Below, one piece after another: positions 1 to 10,546 of a DNA stretch of 64,000 nucleotides. Position 1 is the stretch's first letter. The number at the start of each line of letters is the position of its first letter. The stretch is from Chrysaora quinquecirrha (Eukaryota > Cnidaria > Scyphozoa > Semaeostomeae > Pelagiidae): contig JACTAT010000144.1 in NCBI GenBank assembly GCA_014526335.1, positions 20,357 through 84,356 on the forward strand. The letters are read 5' to 3'. A program made the translations under genes and the position numbers. Under the pieces are notes generated by a model. That model saw only the letters and a list, made by a program, of their open reading frames with translations, was not told the origin of the DNA and did no database searches.

Positions 1-2929
1 TGATTTCATGAACTTTGGTCAGCTTCAAACCCAATTCCAAACACTGCTTCAAATTTCTTTCATGCATGAGGTATTCTTCTTTGTTGAATAGATTTGGTAT
101 TAGCTTTGGTGTTGACTTAAACTTTTTTCCATCGAAAAGTTCTTCGTGAGCGTTCCTTTGATAACCAGATAACATTGCTTCTCGAACTTGTAATCTTTGC
201 GGCGCCAATGGTAGATCTGCATGATGATCGTGTAATTCGGCTGGATATTCCAAATCGACTTTGAGAATATAACCAACATCTTCATTCGATCTTGTCAGCA
301 AAGCGTGGATGTCTGTATTTCTGATTTCTTCTTGTGTAAACTGCTTGAAACCACCATACGGCATTGGTTGCGACATTGCCCATCCATAGAGATTGTTTGC
401 ATCCAGATACATCAGCGTGTTGTTTTCTGTTGATTTAGCATGCCGTTTCACTGCTATCGAGACACCACCACGAATGCCATCTTCAATCATCAGTAGAATG
501 TCCTTCTTTTCTTCAGATAACAATTCCAGCTTCACACCGGTCATCTTCAGCATCGCATCCCAGGCCAGCGAAGGAGCAGTTAAATAATGTGCAGGATCGA
601 GTCCGTAGAATTCCAGACTTTGGGCTCTGAACGATTCGAATATATCAGCCAACAGCAACACATCAGTTTTCAAGTACAGTTCATGATAATCTTGAAAAGT
701 CTGGCAGTTGAAGAATTGCCAAACCTGCTGAGCATGTTCATAATCTTCATTGCCGATGTCAGAATCACAGAGTTTGTTGTAAAATGCTTCTTTCGGTGGT
801 AGAGATGTTTCTTCCATTTTCTCTGCACTATCCACCCAATCGTAGGGATAAACACCTTTTCTTGTCAGCAACTTAAATGCTCTCTCAACTTCTTCAGCTT
901 CAGCATCTGTCAAATCTCTCCTTGATGGTATTTTCCAACTTCTATAATCTAGAACATCTTCATCTTTTAGCGGGTTTTTACATGCTACACCAGGCTCAAA
1001 CATTCCTTGACGTTCTCTTTTCAATTCTGCAACTCTTTCCTGTTCATTTCTCGGTACACTAGGGTACTGCTGTTGAGTAATCTCATCATGTAGGTGACCT
1101 TTGATAGAGACAAATTGTTCTTTCGGTAGGTTGCCTGCTAGTGTTGCCAAACTTGTACTCAGAAATGCAAAGGAGTCAATGTATTTGATCCCATTGACAT
1201 TTCTTTCCTTACCATCTTCATTCACATCAGTATGAGAACCAATCTGTGCAGTCATGATCTTTTCTTTCGAATTGGCAATGATCTTTGTATTTCTACCTTT
1301 CAAATTCTTCAGAACATGATGCATGTCATACCCTTTGAGATTGTGGAAGACGATCGGGATCGTGTGAGTGTTTGCTATTATATCTAGATGATTAAAGTTG
1401 CAATACTTGCAAGCTGGTCCTCTGTATTTCCCAGTAATGTGACAATGATCTTTGACTTTTCTTCTATTGCTACCATCAAATAGCTGCTTGCAGCAATAGC
1501 AGTGTGTAGCCATATCGTGTCTTGCATTTTCTTCGGGTGTTAATCTAATCATCGGCATGGTTTTCTTGAACACTGCTCGGATTTCCTCATTCAATTCATC
1601 TAGGCGATTCATCAACACCTCCATGCAGTCTTCACCAGTATAGCATTCCAACGGTTGTTGCCATCTATCATCGATTGATTTGACATAAATGCAATAACTG
1701 ATCGGCTTGTGTTCTTGATAAGCAGCTCTTTTGTTTGAGCTTTCCAGAATGGATTCAGTATCTGCATAGATGATAAATGGTAGCAAGCTCTGATGTTTGA
1801 AATGTTCAAACTTTAATTCTGTATCTTGAGGATATTCAACAGCTTGAGGAGCCTTACATAACTTTTCATGCTTTTCCAAATTTTCTTGAGTTTTACATCC
1901 TGATAAGCATAGAGGACAGTAAAAACGCTTTCCATGATACTTGTGACCATCTCGACCTGCTAAAAGACGACTCAAGTCCTTTATCCAGCAATTGTGGCTC
2001 TCACCATCGTCATTGAATACCAATAGCAAATGCACATGTTTTTCACGTTTATTTTCAGTTATTCTTACTGGTACAATTTCGCCATCTTCATCCATATAGA
2101 TATTGATTGAAATGTTGTTGTTTATTTCAAATGTATCAATCATCTTTTTATCAGATGCCTTTACTGGATATGTCAATCCTTCACAGTTAAGTACATCTAA
2201 GTATCGCCGGTACGGTGCGGCTCTCTCTGGTTTCTGCGATCGTGGACGTGGATGTAGACGGGATAGAATTGCCCAGATGAAACATTTATCGTCACTGTTC
2301 TGTATATTGAGAACAGCCTTCTTGTTTTTGATGTATGTTGGCAGTTGCAAATACTTTCCACCACGAATTGCATCATAATCAAACATCTTCACTTGTAGAT
2401 GGGTAAACTTTGTAAATATCCAACCACTTCCATTCTCCAAGAATTCATCAATCTTATCTCGCAGTGTGTTGATAGCTTCAACTACCTGATCTTCAGCAAC
2501 GTCATACTCTGTCCTTAACAACGCCTGCACGGTGGTTCTGAATGTGGGTGGTGGTTCTGTAACGATAAGCGTATCACCATACTTTTTAAATTTGGCATCG
2601 ATAGTGACATAATACTTCATCCCCTGCTTGTGGTTTGGCAATTCTTCTTTAATTTCTCGAATAGTATGCTGTGTGATTCTTGCCCAGTCTTTGATATCTT
2701 CTTCTTCGGTATATATTCTAAATGCTTTCTTATCCATCTTGTTCATGTTCTTACCTTCACCAACCAATTTCTTTTGTTCTGCTGCTGATGGGTGTATATC
2801 ATGTGCTGTTCGCTTATGTGATGCGAGATTTAACATTCTGTCAAACAATTTCCCACATACGTCACAAGCGATTTTTCTTCGCTTACTATTATTAGCAGCT
2901 GAGCTCTCTTCTTCGTGTGACCTCTTCAT
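1..2929 (-). CDS. Protein-primed family-B DNA polymerase (Polinton/adintovirus type), 5' part
   Basis: An uninterrupted reading frame starts at the ATG at 2929-2927 and runs off the window edge (976 codons present). It would replicate the DNA of a Polinton/Maverick or adintovirus-like integrated element. Visible in order: a C2H2 finger (CDVCGKLF.., about residues 22-43); a segment with DDKCFIWAIL; a second CPLC..H..C finger near 340; exonuclease motif I (YADTES, Asp about 390); a Cys/His cluster (DHCHITGKYRG, then CKYC) resembling the endonuclease VII zinc motif; exonuclease II (FHNLKGYD, about 530); exonuclease III (YLKTDVLLLADIF, about 756); and polymerase motif A (LDANNLYGWAMSQP, about 843). 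Motifs B and C would lie beyond the edge. All motifs lie in one frame, so this part is not broken. The KCFIWAI segment could be an OTU-like box; that is a guess. No other Polinton genes (capsid, integrase, protease) are in the window. Confidence 0.88.
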   Translation of the reverse strand, partial: MKRSHEEESSAANNSKRRKIACDVCGKLFDRMLNLASHKRTAHDIHPSAAEQKKLVGEGKNMNKMDKKAFRIYTEEEDIKDWARITQHTIREIKEELPNHKQGMKYYVTIDAKFKKYGDTLIVTEPPPTFRTTVQALLRTEYDVAEDQVVEAINTLRDKIDEFLENGSGWIFTKFTHLQVKMFDYDAIRGGKYLQLPTYIKNKKAVLNIQNSDDKCFIWAILSRLHPRPRSQKPERAAPYRRYLDVLNCEGLTYPVKASDKKMIDTFEINNNISINIYMDEDGEIVPVRITENKREKHVHLLLVFNDDGESHNCWIKDLSRLLAGRDGHKYHGKRFYCPLCLSGCKTQENLEKHEKLCKAPQAVEYPQDTELKFEHFKHQSLLPFIIYADTESILESSNKRAAYQEHKPISYCIYVKSIDDRWQQPLECYTGEDCMEVLMNRLDELNEEIRAVFKKTMPMIRLTPEENARHDMATHCYCCKQLFDGSNRRKVKDHCHITGKYRGPACKYCNFNHLDIIANTHTIPIVFHNLKGYDMHHVLKNLKGRNTKIIANSKEKIMTAQIGSHTDVNEDGKERNVNGIKYIDSFAFLSTSLATLAGNLPKEQFVSIKGHLHDEITQQQYPSVPRNEQERVAELKRERQGMFEPGVACKNPLKDEDVLDYRSWKIPSRRDLTDAEAEEVERAFKLLTRKGVYPYDWVDSAEKMEETSLPPKEAFYNKLCDSDIGNEDYEHAQQVWQFFNCQTFQDYHELYLKTDVLLLADIFESFRAQSLEFYGLDPAHYLTAPSLAWDAMLKMTGVKLELLSEEKKDILLMIEDGIRGGVSIAVKRHAKSTENNTLMYLDANNLYGWAMSQPMPYGGFKQFTQEEIRNTDIHALLTRSNEDVGYILKVDLEYPAELHDHHADLPLAPQRLQVREAMLSGYQRNAHEELFDGKKFKSTPKLIPNLFNKEEYLMHERNLKQCLELGLKLTKVHEI

Positions 2930-3485
2930 GATTAATTTCTAACTGAACTGATTTCGTCTTACGCATCGATTTTATAGATCGATCGATCGAAAGTCGCGTT
3001 CGAATTATTAACCAATCAGATTGCAGGATTTCTCGTTTCTAGAATCTTGTGGAACTTTCTGGAAACTTCTGGAAAATTCCAACCAATCAGATTGCAGGAT
3101 TATTACGTCATTTTTTCTGGAAATAAACGATTCGAACGTCGCGTTCGAATTATTATTACGCCATCATAATTAATCAGATTGTAGGATTTCTGGAAACTTC
3201 TGGAAAGTTCTAGCTAATCAGATTGCAGGATTCTTAGAGATGTTCTGGAACATTCTGGAAACTTCTAGATTGTTAAATCGGAAACGAGGCTAGCGGTTTC
3301 TGTAAAACCGTCGCACTATAGCGCGACATGATGACGTCACTGATAGTAGGAGCGGCGTGCGCTAGGACCTGGGACTCTTGAAAACGAGGTTGGAGAAAGT
3401 TAAAACCGGTTAGCGCGAAAACCGTCGCACTATAGCGCGACCTAAGTTTTTACTTGATGACGTCATTGATGACGTCACTTGAAAT
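2930..3485. repeat. Short direct repeats upstream of the polymerase ORF
   Basis: No gene seen. The stretch holds four variants of a CAATCAGATTGCAGGATT block, interleaved with TTCTGGAAACTTCTGGAA blocks, and two copies of a CGTCGCACTATAGCGCGAC block (about 3309 and 3423). TGACGTCA palindromes are also present. It lies directly before the polymerase start and directly before the satellite, so it may be the promoter or terminal-repeat side of the same element. That link is inference. Confidence 0.6.
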
Positions 3486-6467
3486 GATAGATAACTAATT
3501 CGGGTTTCATCCTAAGTTTTTAGATCGGCTTAGATCGGGTTTTATCCTAAGTTTTTACTTGAAATCTACCGGATCGAGATAACTAATTCGGGTTTCATCC
3601 TAAGTTCTTAGATCGGGTTTTATCCTAAGTTTTTACTTGAAATCAACCGGATCGAGATAACTAATTCGGGTTTCATCCTAAGTTTTTAGATCGGGTTTTA
3701 TCCTAAGTTTTTACTTGAAATCAACCGGATCGAGATAACTAATTCGGGTTTCATCCCAAGTTTTTAGATCGGGTTTTATCCTATGTTTTTACTTGAAATC
3801 AACCGGATCGAGATAACTAATTCGGGTTTCATCCTAAGTTTTTAGATCGGCTTTTATCCTAAGTTTTTACTTGAAATCAAACGGATCGAGATAACTAATT
3901 CGGGTTTCATCCTAACTTTTTAGATCGCGTTTTATCCTAAGTTTTTATTTGAAACCAAATGGATCGAGATAACTAATTCGGGTTTCATCCTAAGTTTTTA
4001 GATCGGGTTTTATCCTAAGTTTTACTTGAAATCAACCGGATCGAGATAACTAATTCGGGTTTCATCCTAAGTTCTTAGATCGGGTCTTATCCTAAGTTTT
4101 TATTTGAAACCAAATGGATCGAGATAACTAATTCGGGTTTCATCCTAAGTTCTTAGATCGGGTTTTATCCTAAGTTTTTACTTGAAATCAAATGGATCGA
4201 GATAACTAATTCAGGTTTCATCCTAAGTTCTTAGATCGGGTTTTATCCTAAGTTTTTACTTTAAATCAACCGGATCGAGATAACTAATTCGGGTTTCATC
4301 CTAAGTTTTTAGATCGGGTTTTATCCTAAGTTTTTACTTGAAATCAACCGGATCGAGATAACTAATTCGGGTTTCATCCTAAGTTCTTAGATCGGGTTTT
4401 ATCCTAAGTTTTTATTTGAAACCAAATGGATCGAGATAACTAATTCGGGTTTCATCCTAAGTTCTTAGATCGGGTTTTATCCTAAGTTTTTACTTGAAAT
4501 CAAATGGATCGAGATAACTAATTCAGGTTTCATCCTAAGTTTTTAGATCGGGTTTTATCCTAAGTTTTTACTTGAAATCAAACGGATCGAGATAACTAAT
4601 TCGGGTTTCATCCTAACTTTTTAGATCGGGTTTTATCCTAAGTTTTTATTTGAAACCAAATGGATCGAGATAACTAATTCGGGTTTCATCCTAAGTTTTT
4701 AGATCGGGTTTTAACCTAAGTTTTTACTTGAAATCAAATGGATCGAGATAACTAATTCGGGTTTCATCCTAAGTTTTTAGATCGGGTTTTATCCTAAGTT
4801 TTCACTTGAAATCAAACGGATCGAGATAACTAATTCGGGTTTCATCCTAACTTTTTAGATCGGGTTTTAACCTAAGTTTTTACTTGAAATCAAATTGATC
4901 GAGATAACTAATTCGGGTTTCATCCTAACTTTTTAGATCGGGTTTTATCCTAAGTTTTTACTTGAAATCTACCGGATCGAGATAACTAATTCGGGTTTCA
5001 TCCTAAGTTCTTAGATCGGGTTTTATCCTAAGTTTTTACTTGAAATCAACCGGATCGAGATAACTAATTCGGGTTTCATCCTAAGTTTTTAGATCGGGTT
5101 TTATCCTAAGTTTTTACTTGAAATCAACCGGATCGAGATAACTAATTCGGGTTTCATCCCAAGTTTTTAGATCGGGTTTTATCCTATGTTTTTACTTGAA
5201 ATCAACCGGATCGAGATAACTAATTCGGGTTTCATCCTAAGTTTTTAGATCGGCTTTTATCCTAAGTTTTTACTTGAAATCAAACGGATCGAGATAACTA
5301 ATTCGGGTTTCATCCTAACTTTTTAGATCGCGTTTTATCCTAAGTTTTTATTTGAAACCAAATGGATCGAGATAACTAATTCGGGTTTCATCCTAAGTTT
5401 TTAGATCGGGTTTTATCCTAAGTTTTTACTTGAAATCAACCGGATCGAGATAACTAATTCGGGTTTCATCCTAAGTTCTTAGATCGGGTCTTATCCTAAG
5501 TTTTTATTTGAAACCAAATGGATCGAGATAACTAATTCGGGTTTCATCCTAAGTTCTTAGATCGGGTTTTATCCTAAGTTTTTACTTGAAATCAAATGGA
5601 TCGAGATAACTAATTCAGGTTTCATCCTAAGTTCTTAGATCGGGTTTTATCCTAAGTTTTTACTTTAAATCAACCGGATCGAGATAACTAATTCGGGTTT
5701 CATCCTAAGTTTTTAGATCGGGTTTTATCCTAAGTTTTTACTTGAAATCAACCGGATCGAGATAACTAATTCGGGTTTCATCCTAAGTTCTTAGATCGGG
5801 TTTTATCCTAAGTTTTTATTTGAAACCAAATGGATCGAGATAACTAATTCGGGTTTCATCCTAAGTTCTTAGATCGGGTTTTATCCTAAGTTTTTACTTG
5901 AAATCAAATGGATCGAGATAACTAATTCAGGTTTCATCCTAAGTTTTTAGATCGGGTTTTATCCTAAGTTTTTACTTGAAATCAAACGGATCGAGATAAC
6001 TAATTCGGGTTTCATCCTAACTTTTAGATCGGGTTTTATCCTAAGTTTTTATTTGAAACCAAATGGATCGAGATAACTAATTCGGGTTTCATCCTAAGTT
6101 TTTAGATCGGGTTTTAACCTAAGTTTTTTCTTGAAATCAAATGGATCGAGATAACTAATTCGGGTTTCATCCTAAGTTTTTAGATCGGGTTTTATCCTAA
6201 GTTTTCACTTGAAATCAAACGGATCGAGATAACTAATTCGGGTTTCATCCTAACTTTTTAGATCGGGTTTTAACCTAAGTTTTTACTTGAAATCAAATTG
6301 ATCGAGATAACTAATTCGGGTTTCATCCAAAGTTTTTAGATCGGGTTTTATCCTAAGTTTTTACTTGAAATCAAATGAATCGAGATAACTAATTCGGGTT
6401 TCATCCTAAGTTTTTAGATCGGGTTTTAACCTAAGTTTTTACTTGAAATCAAATGGATCGAAATAAT
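3486..6467. repeat. Satellite array, about 78-bp monomer, about 38 copies
   Basis: Near-perfect tandem repeat. Each 78-bp monomer contains two related halves, one with TCGGGTTTTATCCTAAG and one with TCGGGTTTCATCCTAAG, joined by CTTGAAATCAACCGGATCG and GATAACTAA. Monomer variants recur in the same order at an offset of about 1403 bp (18 monomers). For example, the rare ATCTACC variant is at 3564 and 4967, TCATCCCAAG at 3751 and 5154, and CAAATTG at 4891 and 6294. The array is therefore about two copies of an 18-mer block. No open frame of note. Spacing is too uniform and spacer-free for a CRISPR. Confidence 0.95.
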
Positions 6468-6600
6468 TAGGCCTACGCACGTCTGAATGTACACAGAATA
6501 GAGAGAAACTAACTTCCTAAAGAAGTAATCTCGAAAAACTATTTGTCTTTTTGATTTTTCTTATCCTTATATTGATAACAATACCGCCTAACTAACTAAC
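6468..6600. other. Unannotated flank of the satellite
   Basis: Unique-looking AT-rich DNA between the satellite and the TGGCCGAA minisatellite. Nothing recognised. Confidence 0.5.
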
Positions 6601-6627
6601 CTTAGGCCATCATTAAAGTACTTGGCC

Positions 6628-6756
6628 GAATCGACCATAGACATTGGCCGAATCGACCATCAACATTGGCCGAACAGTCCACTGAGGCTGGCCGAAACGT
6701 CCAACAAGGTTGGCCGAAATGGTTGTTGGCCGAAACGGAGGTTGGCCGAAACGTCT
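6628..6756. repeat. TGGCCGAA minisatellite
   Basis: Seven copies of TGGCCGAA spaced 14-24 bp apart, several extended to TTGGCCGAAACGTCCA or TTGGCCGAATCGACCA. The repeat opens short frames on both strands that look like artefacts. From its end to about 7280 nothing else is recognised. Confidence 0.8.
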
Positions 6757-7280
6757 CGAAAACTTCAACTTCAGGGCGCTTTATCGACCGATCTTCAGAG
6801 GTTAAAAAGCGGACAGAACTTTCGGCTTCTAGCAGAACTGAAGTCACGTAATTGAAGCACTCAAATTGATTTAAAAACATTAAAGTCGCAAGTCTCAAAC
6901 ATTTTTGTTTTTATTTTTTGTTTTTTTATTGTTTTCTTTGTTGTTTGAGTGTACAAAATCAAGCATGATATGCCTAGGCCCCTCATTGTATATAGGCTAT
7001 TTATGTGGATGTAAATGAAAAATTTGTCATGTGTCAGAATCGCACACGATAAAAGTCAAACTACAAACAAAGCAAGAGAATGCAAAAGAGAATTAATCAA
7101 AATATTTGAACCCTGCCAGGGCTTGCTCCTGGAATTCTCTGGTCCGAAATTATAGACCTTATGAAACAAAGTCGATTGACCAAGTCTTAGATGACGTTCA
7201 ACTTTCACACTGCATAAAAATGTGCCGGAACAATTTGAAAACGGTTCATTTTGAAAACGGAACCATCGTCGGCACAATTT

Positions 7281-7359
7281 GAGAAGGGTGGTGTGAACAC
7301 CATTTCACATTTACCTTCACCGAATCTAGAGATTGCAGGTTCAAGTCCTGCCAGGGTCG
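7281..7359 (+). pseudogene. Truncated tRNA-Arg unit 0 (3' half only)
   Basis: The 3' half of the tRNA (variable loop, T arm and acceptor, about 7328-7359) is followed by the same spacer as the intact units and ends exactly 138 bp before unit 1 ends. The 5' half is missing. In its place is AACACCATTTCAC..ACCTTCACC, which matches the 3' end of the SINE family seen at 13299, 20042 and 31939, so a SINE tail appears to have replaced it. Confidence 0.75.
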
Positions 7360-7424
7360 AAATAAAGTTATTGCAATGTGTTATACTTTCCAACAGTTTC
7401 TTTGATAATATAGATACAGCAACC

Positions 7425-7497
7425 GGCCTTGTGGCCTAATGGATAAGGCGCCTGACTTCGGATCAGGAGATTGCAGGTTCAAGTCCTGCCAGGGTCG
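7425..7497 (+). tRNA. tRNA-Arg(UCG), array unit 1
   Basis: 73-nt cloverleaf. Acceptor GGCCTTG pairs with CAGGGTC (two G-U pairs) with discriminator G. The D arm contains the A box TGGCCTAATGG. Anticodon stem CCTGA/TCAGG has loop CTTCGGA, giving anticodon TCG. The T arm is GCAGG TTCAAGT CCTGC (B box GGTTCAAGTCC). No intron and no encoded CCA. Confidence 0.95.
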
Positions 7498-7562
7498 AAA
7501 TAAATTTATTGCAATGTGTTATACTTTCCAACAGTTTCTTTGATAATATAGATATAGCAACC

Positions 7563-7635
7563 GGCCTTGTGGCCTAATGGATAAGGCGCCTGACTTCGGA
7601 TCAGGAGATTGCAGGTTCAAGTCCTGCCAGGGTCG
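7563..7635 (+). tRNA. tRNA-Arg(UCG), array unit 2
   Basis: Identical in sequence to unit 1 and placed exactly 138 bp further on, with a nearly identical spacer. All stems are intact and the anticodon is TCG with G at position 37. Confidence 0.95.
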
Positions 7636-7700
7636 AAATAAATTTATTGCAATGTGTTATACTTTCCAACAGTTTCTTTGATAATATAGATACAGCAACC

Positions 7701-7773
7701 GGCCTTGTGGCCTAATGGATAAGGCGCCTGACTTCGAATCAGGAGATTGCAGGTTCAAGTCCTGCCAGGGTCG
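7701..7773 (+). tRNA. tRNA-Arg(UCG), array unit 3
   Basis: Same cloverleaf as units 1 and 2, 138 bp further on. It differs only in the anticodon loop (CTTCGAA, A at position 37). The stems are intact. Confidence 0.94.
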
Positions 7774-7839
7774 AAATAAATTTATTGCAATGTGTAATAC
7801 TTTCCAACGATTCCTTTGATAATATAAGATACAGCAACT

Positions 7840-7912
7840 TGCCTTTTGGCCTAATGGATAAGGCGCCTGACTTCGAATCAGGAGATTGCAGGTTCAAGTC
7901 CGGCCAGGGTAG
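7840..7912 (+). tRNA. tRNA-Arg(UCG), array unit 4, degenerate
   Basis: Same family, 139 bp after unit 3. The acceptor starts TGCCTTT, with a mismatch at pair 7-66. The T stem has CCGGC opposite GCAGG, giving one mismatch. The D arm and anticodon stem-loop are intact. It is probably decaying or a pseudogene. The first TTTT run after it in this region (about 7972-7975) is the first plausible Pol III terminator of the array. Confidence 0.7.
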
Positions 7913-8225
7913 AGCTAAATTTATTGCAATTTGTAATACTTTCCAATGGCTCCGTCGATCATTTGAGACTTTGCATTTTGCCTTTGTTTATTAGTTGAAG
8001 TGCTTCACTTCGGACTATTGTATTCCAGGGCCGACTCGAATCTGGTCAAAATAATTTGAAAGTAATGTGTTTTATTTTTCTTTCGTTCAGATAATCTATA
8101 TCAATGGTCCTTGTACACTATCGAATACTGCACTCAACTTTGCATGAGGTAATAGCAGACACAATTAGCGATGATAAAAAAAAACCCGACTTCGCATAAG
8201 TAGATTGCAGGTTTAAGCCAGGTAA
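7913..8225 (+). pseudogene. Decayed remnants of the tRNA array
   Basis: Fragments of the array unit continue. Spacer-like TAATACTTTCCAA lies at about 7936, a CTTCGGACTATTG..CCAGG fragment at about 8008, and CCCGACTTCGCATAAG..GATTGCAGGTTTAAG at about 8187. None can fold as a whole tRNA. Confidence 0.55.
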
Positions 8226-10546
8226 AAATTTGTCATCAATTTGTTTCGTTTTGCATTCTTCGTGCTGATGATATGAAATCCATGAGCATGCTCTTTTGTA
8301 CCAGTTTACTTGAACCGTGTACTGCCATTTTTGCAGGGTAAGGGCTTCATTTGTTTATTCTCATCCATTCAGAAGAGCTTGAACAGCTCCCGTAGCAATT
8401 AAAATGTCGTTTCTCTGAGGAAGTAACCATATTCTTCAGAGTCATTTCAAGCAGACTTGATTTTGACTTGATCTCCCTAAGCATTAATGCTGTAATATTT
8501 CCATCCTTAAAAAGAAAAAGTCCTTGCTTTTGTGAAGTTCAACATCAAGTCCATTTATTTCCTTAAATTCTAAAGCCTATGATATGTGAAATCTTTCAAA
8601 TTAGAAAGACCTTATTTCTTCGCAATTTTAGAACTCAGTTTGCCATATCTAATAGCCCCTTGAGCGTGAACTTTAGCGTCACGGAAGAAGTTTTTCAAGG
8701 GTCATTCAAGCTGCTTATTTAACTTTTTTAAGTTCTGCAACAGTTCGATTCAACACTGACAAATTCCTTCCGATGCCTAATCATTGAGTAAATTATCCCC
8801 AATTCTCTCCCGATATAACAATCGATTACAACTAAAACGTTGCCTTGTGACAGGTAATGACTGGCACAAAATGTAATATCACCGATGTGATGCTAACTAA
8901 ATTGCACGAGTTCTTGCTTAGTAAATTGTATACTCTAGATGAAAGGTAATTGAAATCAAACTAACAAACTTCAGACTTTGACAAACTCTCGACACAAATT
9001 TCAAAACCTTAAGTGATGAAAAAACCATCTTTATGTCAACGTTTTTCCAGTATTTATTATTAGAAGGTGGATCCTATTGTGTGTTACCCTAGTAAAAGAG
9101 CCAATAAAAGGTATTTTGAAATAACTGATAGATGACTGAGACTGACTTATAGAGGATTGAATAACTCCATCTCCTGTACTGTACATCAATAGAACCTCTT
9201 TATCATGACGTCATTATTACGTCACTAATAAAATGGGAGCAGCTTCTAGAACGCGCAAACTATACTTAGAAAGATAACAGCTACTTAGAACCAAAGCAGA
9301 AATGTTTAGAATAGAATATTGTAATAATTTGCAAAAGTAACAAAAATTGTCAAAAATAAAATACACCAACGTACTTGAAAATCAAAATTACATCAAAGCA
9401 AATCAAAACAACATTTTACAGTACGCAATTATTGTAATCAACCCTTTTTTGCCTAGTAACAAGTGAAAAATGTGACAAATTAGTCCCACTAGTCCATCGT
9501 TTTTCGATTTAGCTGTATTCTAAGTAATTCTAAAGACTTGTGGAATTTGTTTTCTCAGCTTCTGATCTTGTTACATTGGTTTGCTCGACTTCATTGCTTG
9601 CTAAAGGCATATTCCTTGAACGGCAATACGTAATAAAAAAGTAAAGTATTGAGTCAAAGAGTGGATTGCAAGAGAAAACCAGAAGGCTGATTTTGAGGCC
9701 CATTTGCCCATTTTGAGGCCCCTTGTATCGATGTCTAATTAGGAACTAGGAAGCTGAAATAGGAAATAAGGACTAAGAAATAAGGACCAAGAACTAGGAA
9801 ATAAGGATTAGGAAACTGCAAGTATATCCTTGAGGGTTCGTGTTTCTGTTGCATTTTGTACCAACATGTCAGTAATTTTCGTCTCTCAGATTCCACTCTG
9901 TCAAAAACTATGAAACTAAATAAAAAAACACCTATGATACTTATAGAAGGCAACAGGCAAAGATCTGAACTAAGTTTGTCTTGCTGAATGTCTATCCTCG
10001 TTGTCTCTGTGTTCTAATCAAAAAGTACTGCAAAACTGACATGTCTTTCTTGGCTTGCTGCTGATCTCAAATAGGTGTTATTCTAATCAAGTTTCAGTTC
10101 AGGAAAATATCTTTCGGGCGGCTGAAACAACTACTGGAATCATTACACAGATTATGGTAAATTAAAAACCTAATGTAATGATAAGCTTATTGCTCTAAAG
10201 CATCAACTTTGCAATATCAATAACTTACTCTCTTGTAGGCAGTTTTTCATGTAAGAAAACACGCATATTTCATCAAGACAGATCATTTCATAATGATATA
10301 ATTCTAACAGGTTGGGGCCCCTTTGAGTTTCAAATTGGCGGGGGCCCTTAGTGGTGAGCCCTAAAGATAGCCACCGTCGGCTACGCCACTAGATAGATCC
10401 AAATTATTGAAAAAGGCCAGGGGCCCCATGGCAAAATTTGTTTTACGGTATTTTAGCAGGAGGCCAGCTTGCATTTGGCAAAGTAGGATGAACTTTCGAG
10501 CTTTTCACAACTCGACGTAACATATGCATTGTTATTTGTAATATAG
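8226..10546. other. Intergenic, no gene recognised
   Basis: AT-rich DNA without convincing coding potential. Small features only: a degenerate AAGGACTAAGAAAT-type tandem repeat at about 9738-9820, TGACGTCA-like sites near 9207, and a GGGGCCCC-bounded inverted segment at about 10313-10432 that may be a MITE remnant. Confidence 0.5.

Noticed and set aside
3486..6467. CRISPR array
   Set aside because: Units abut with no unique spacers, and the setting is eukaryotic; it is a satellite.
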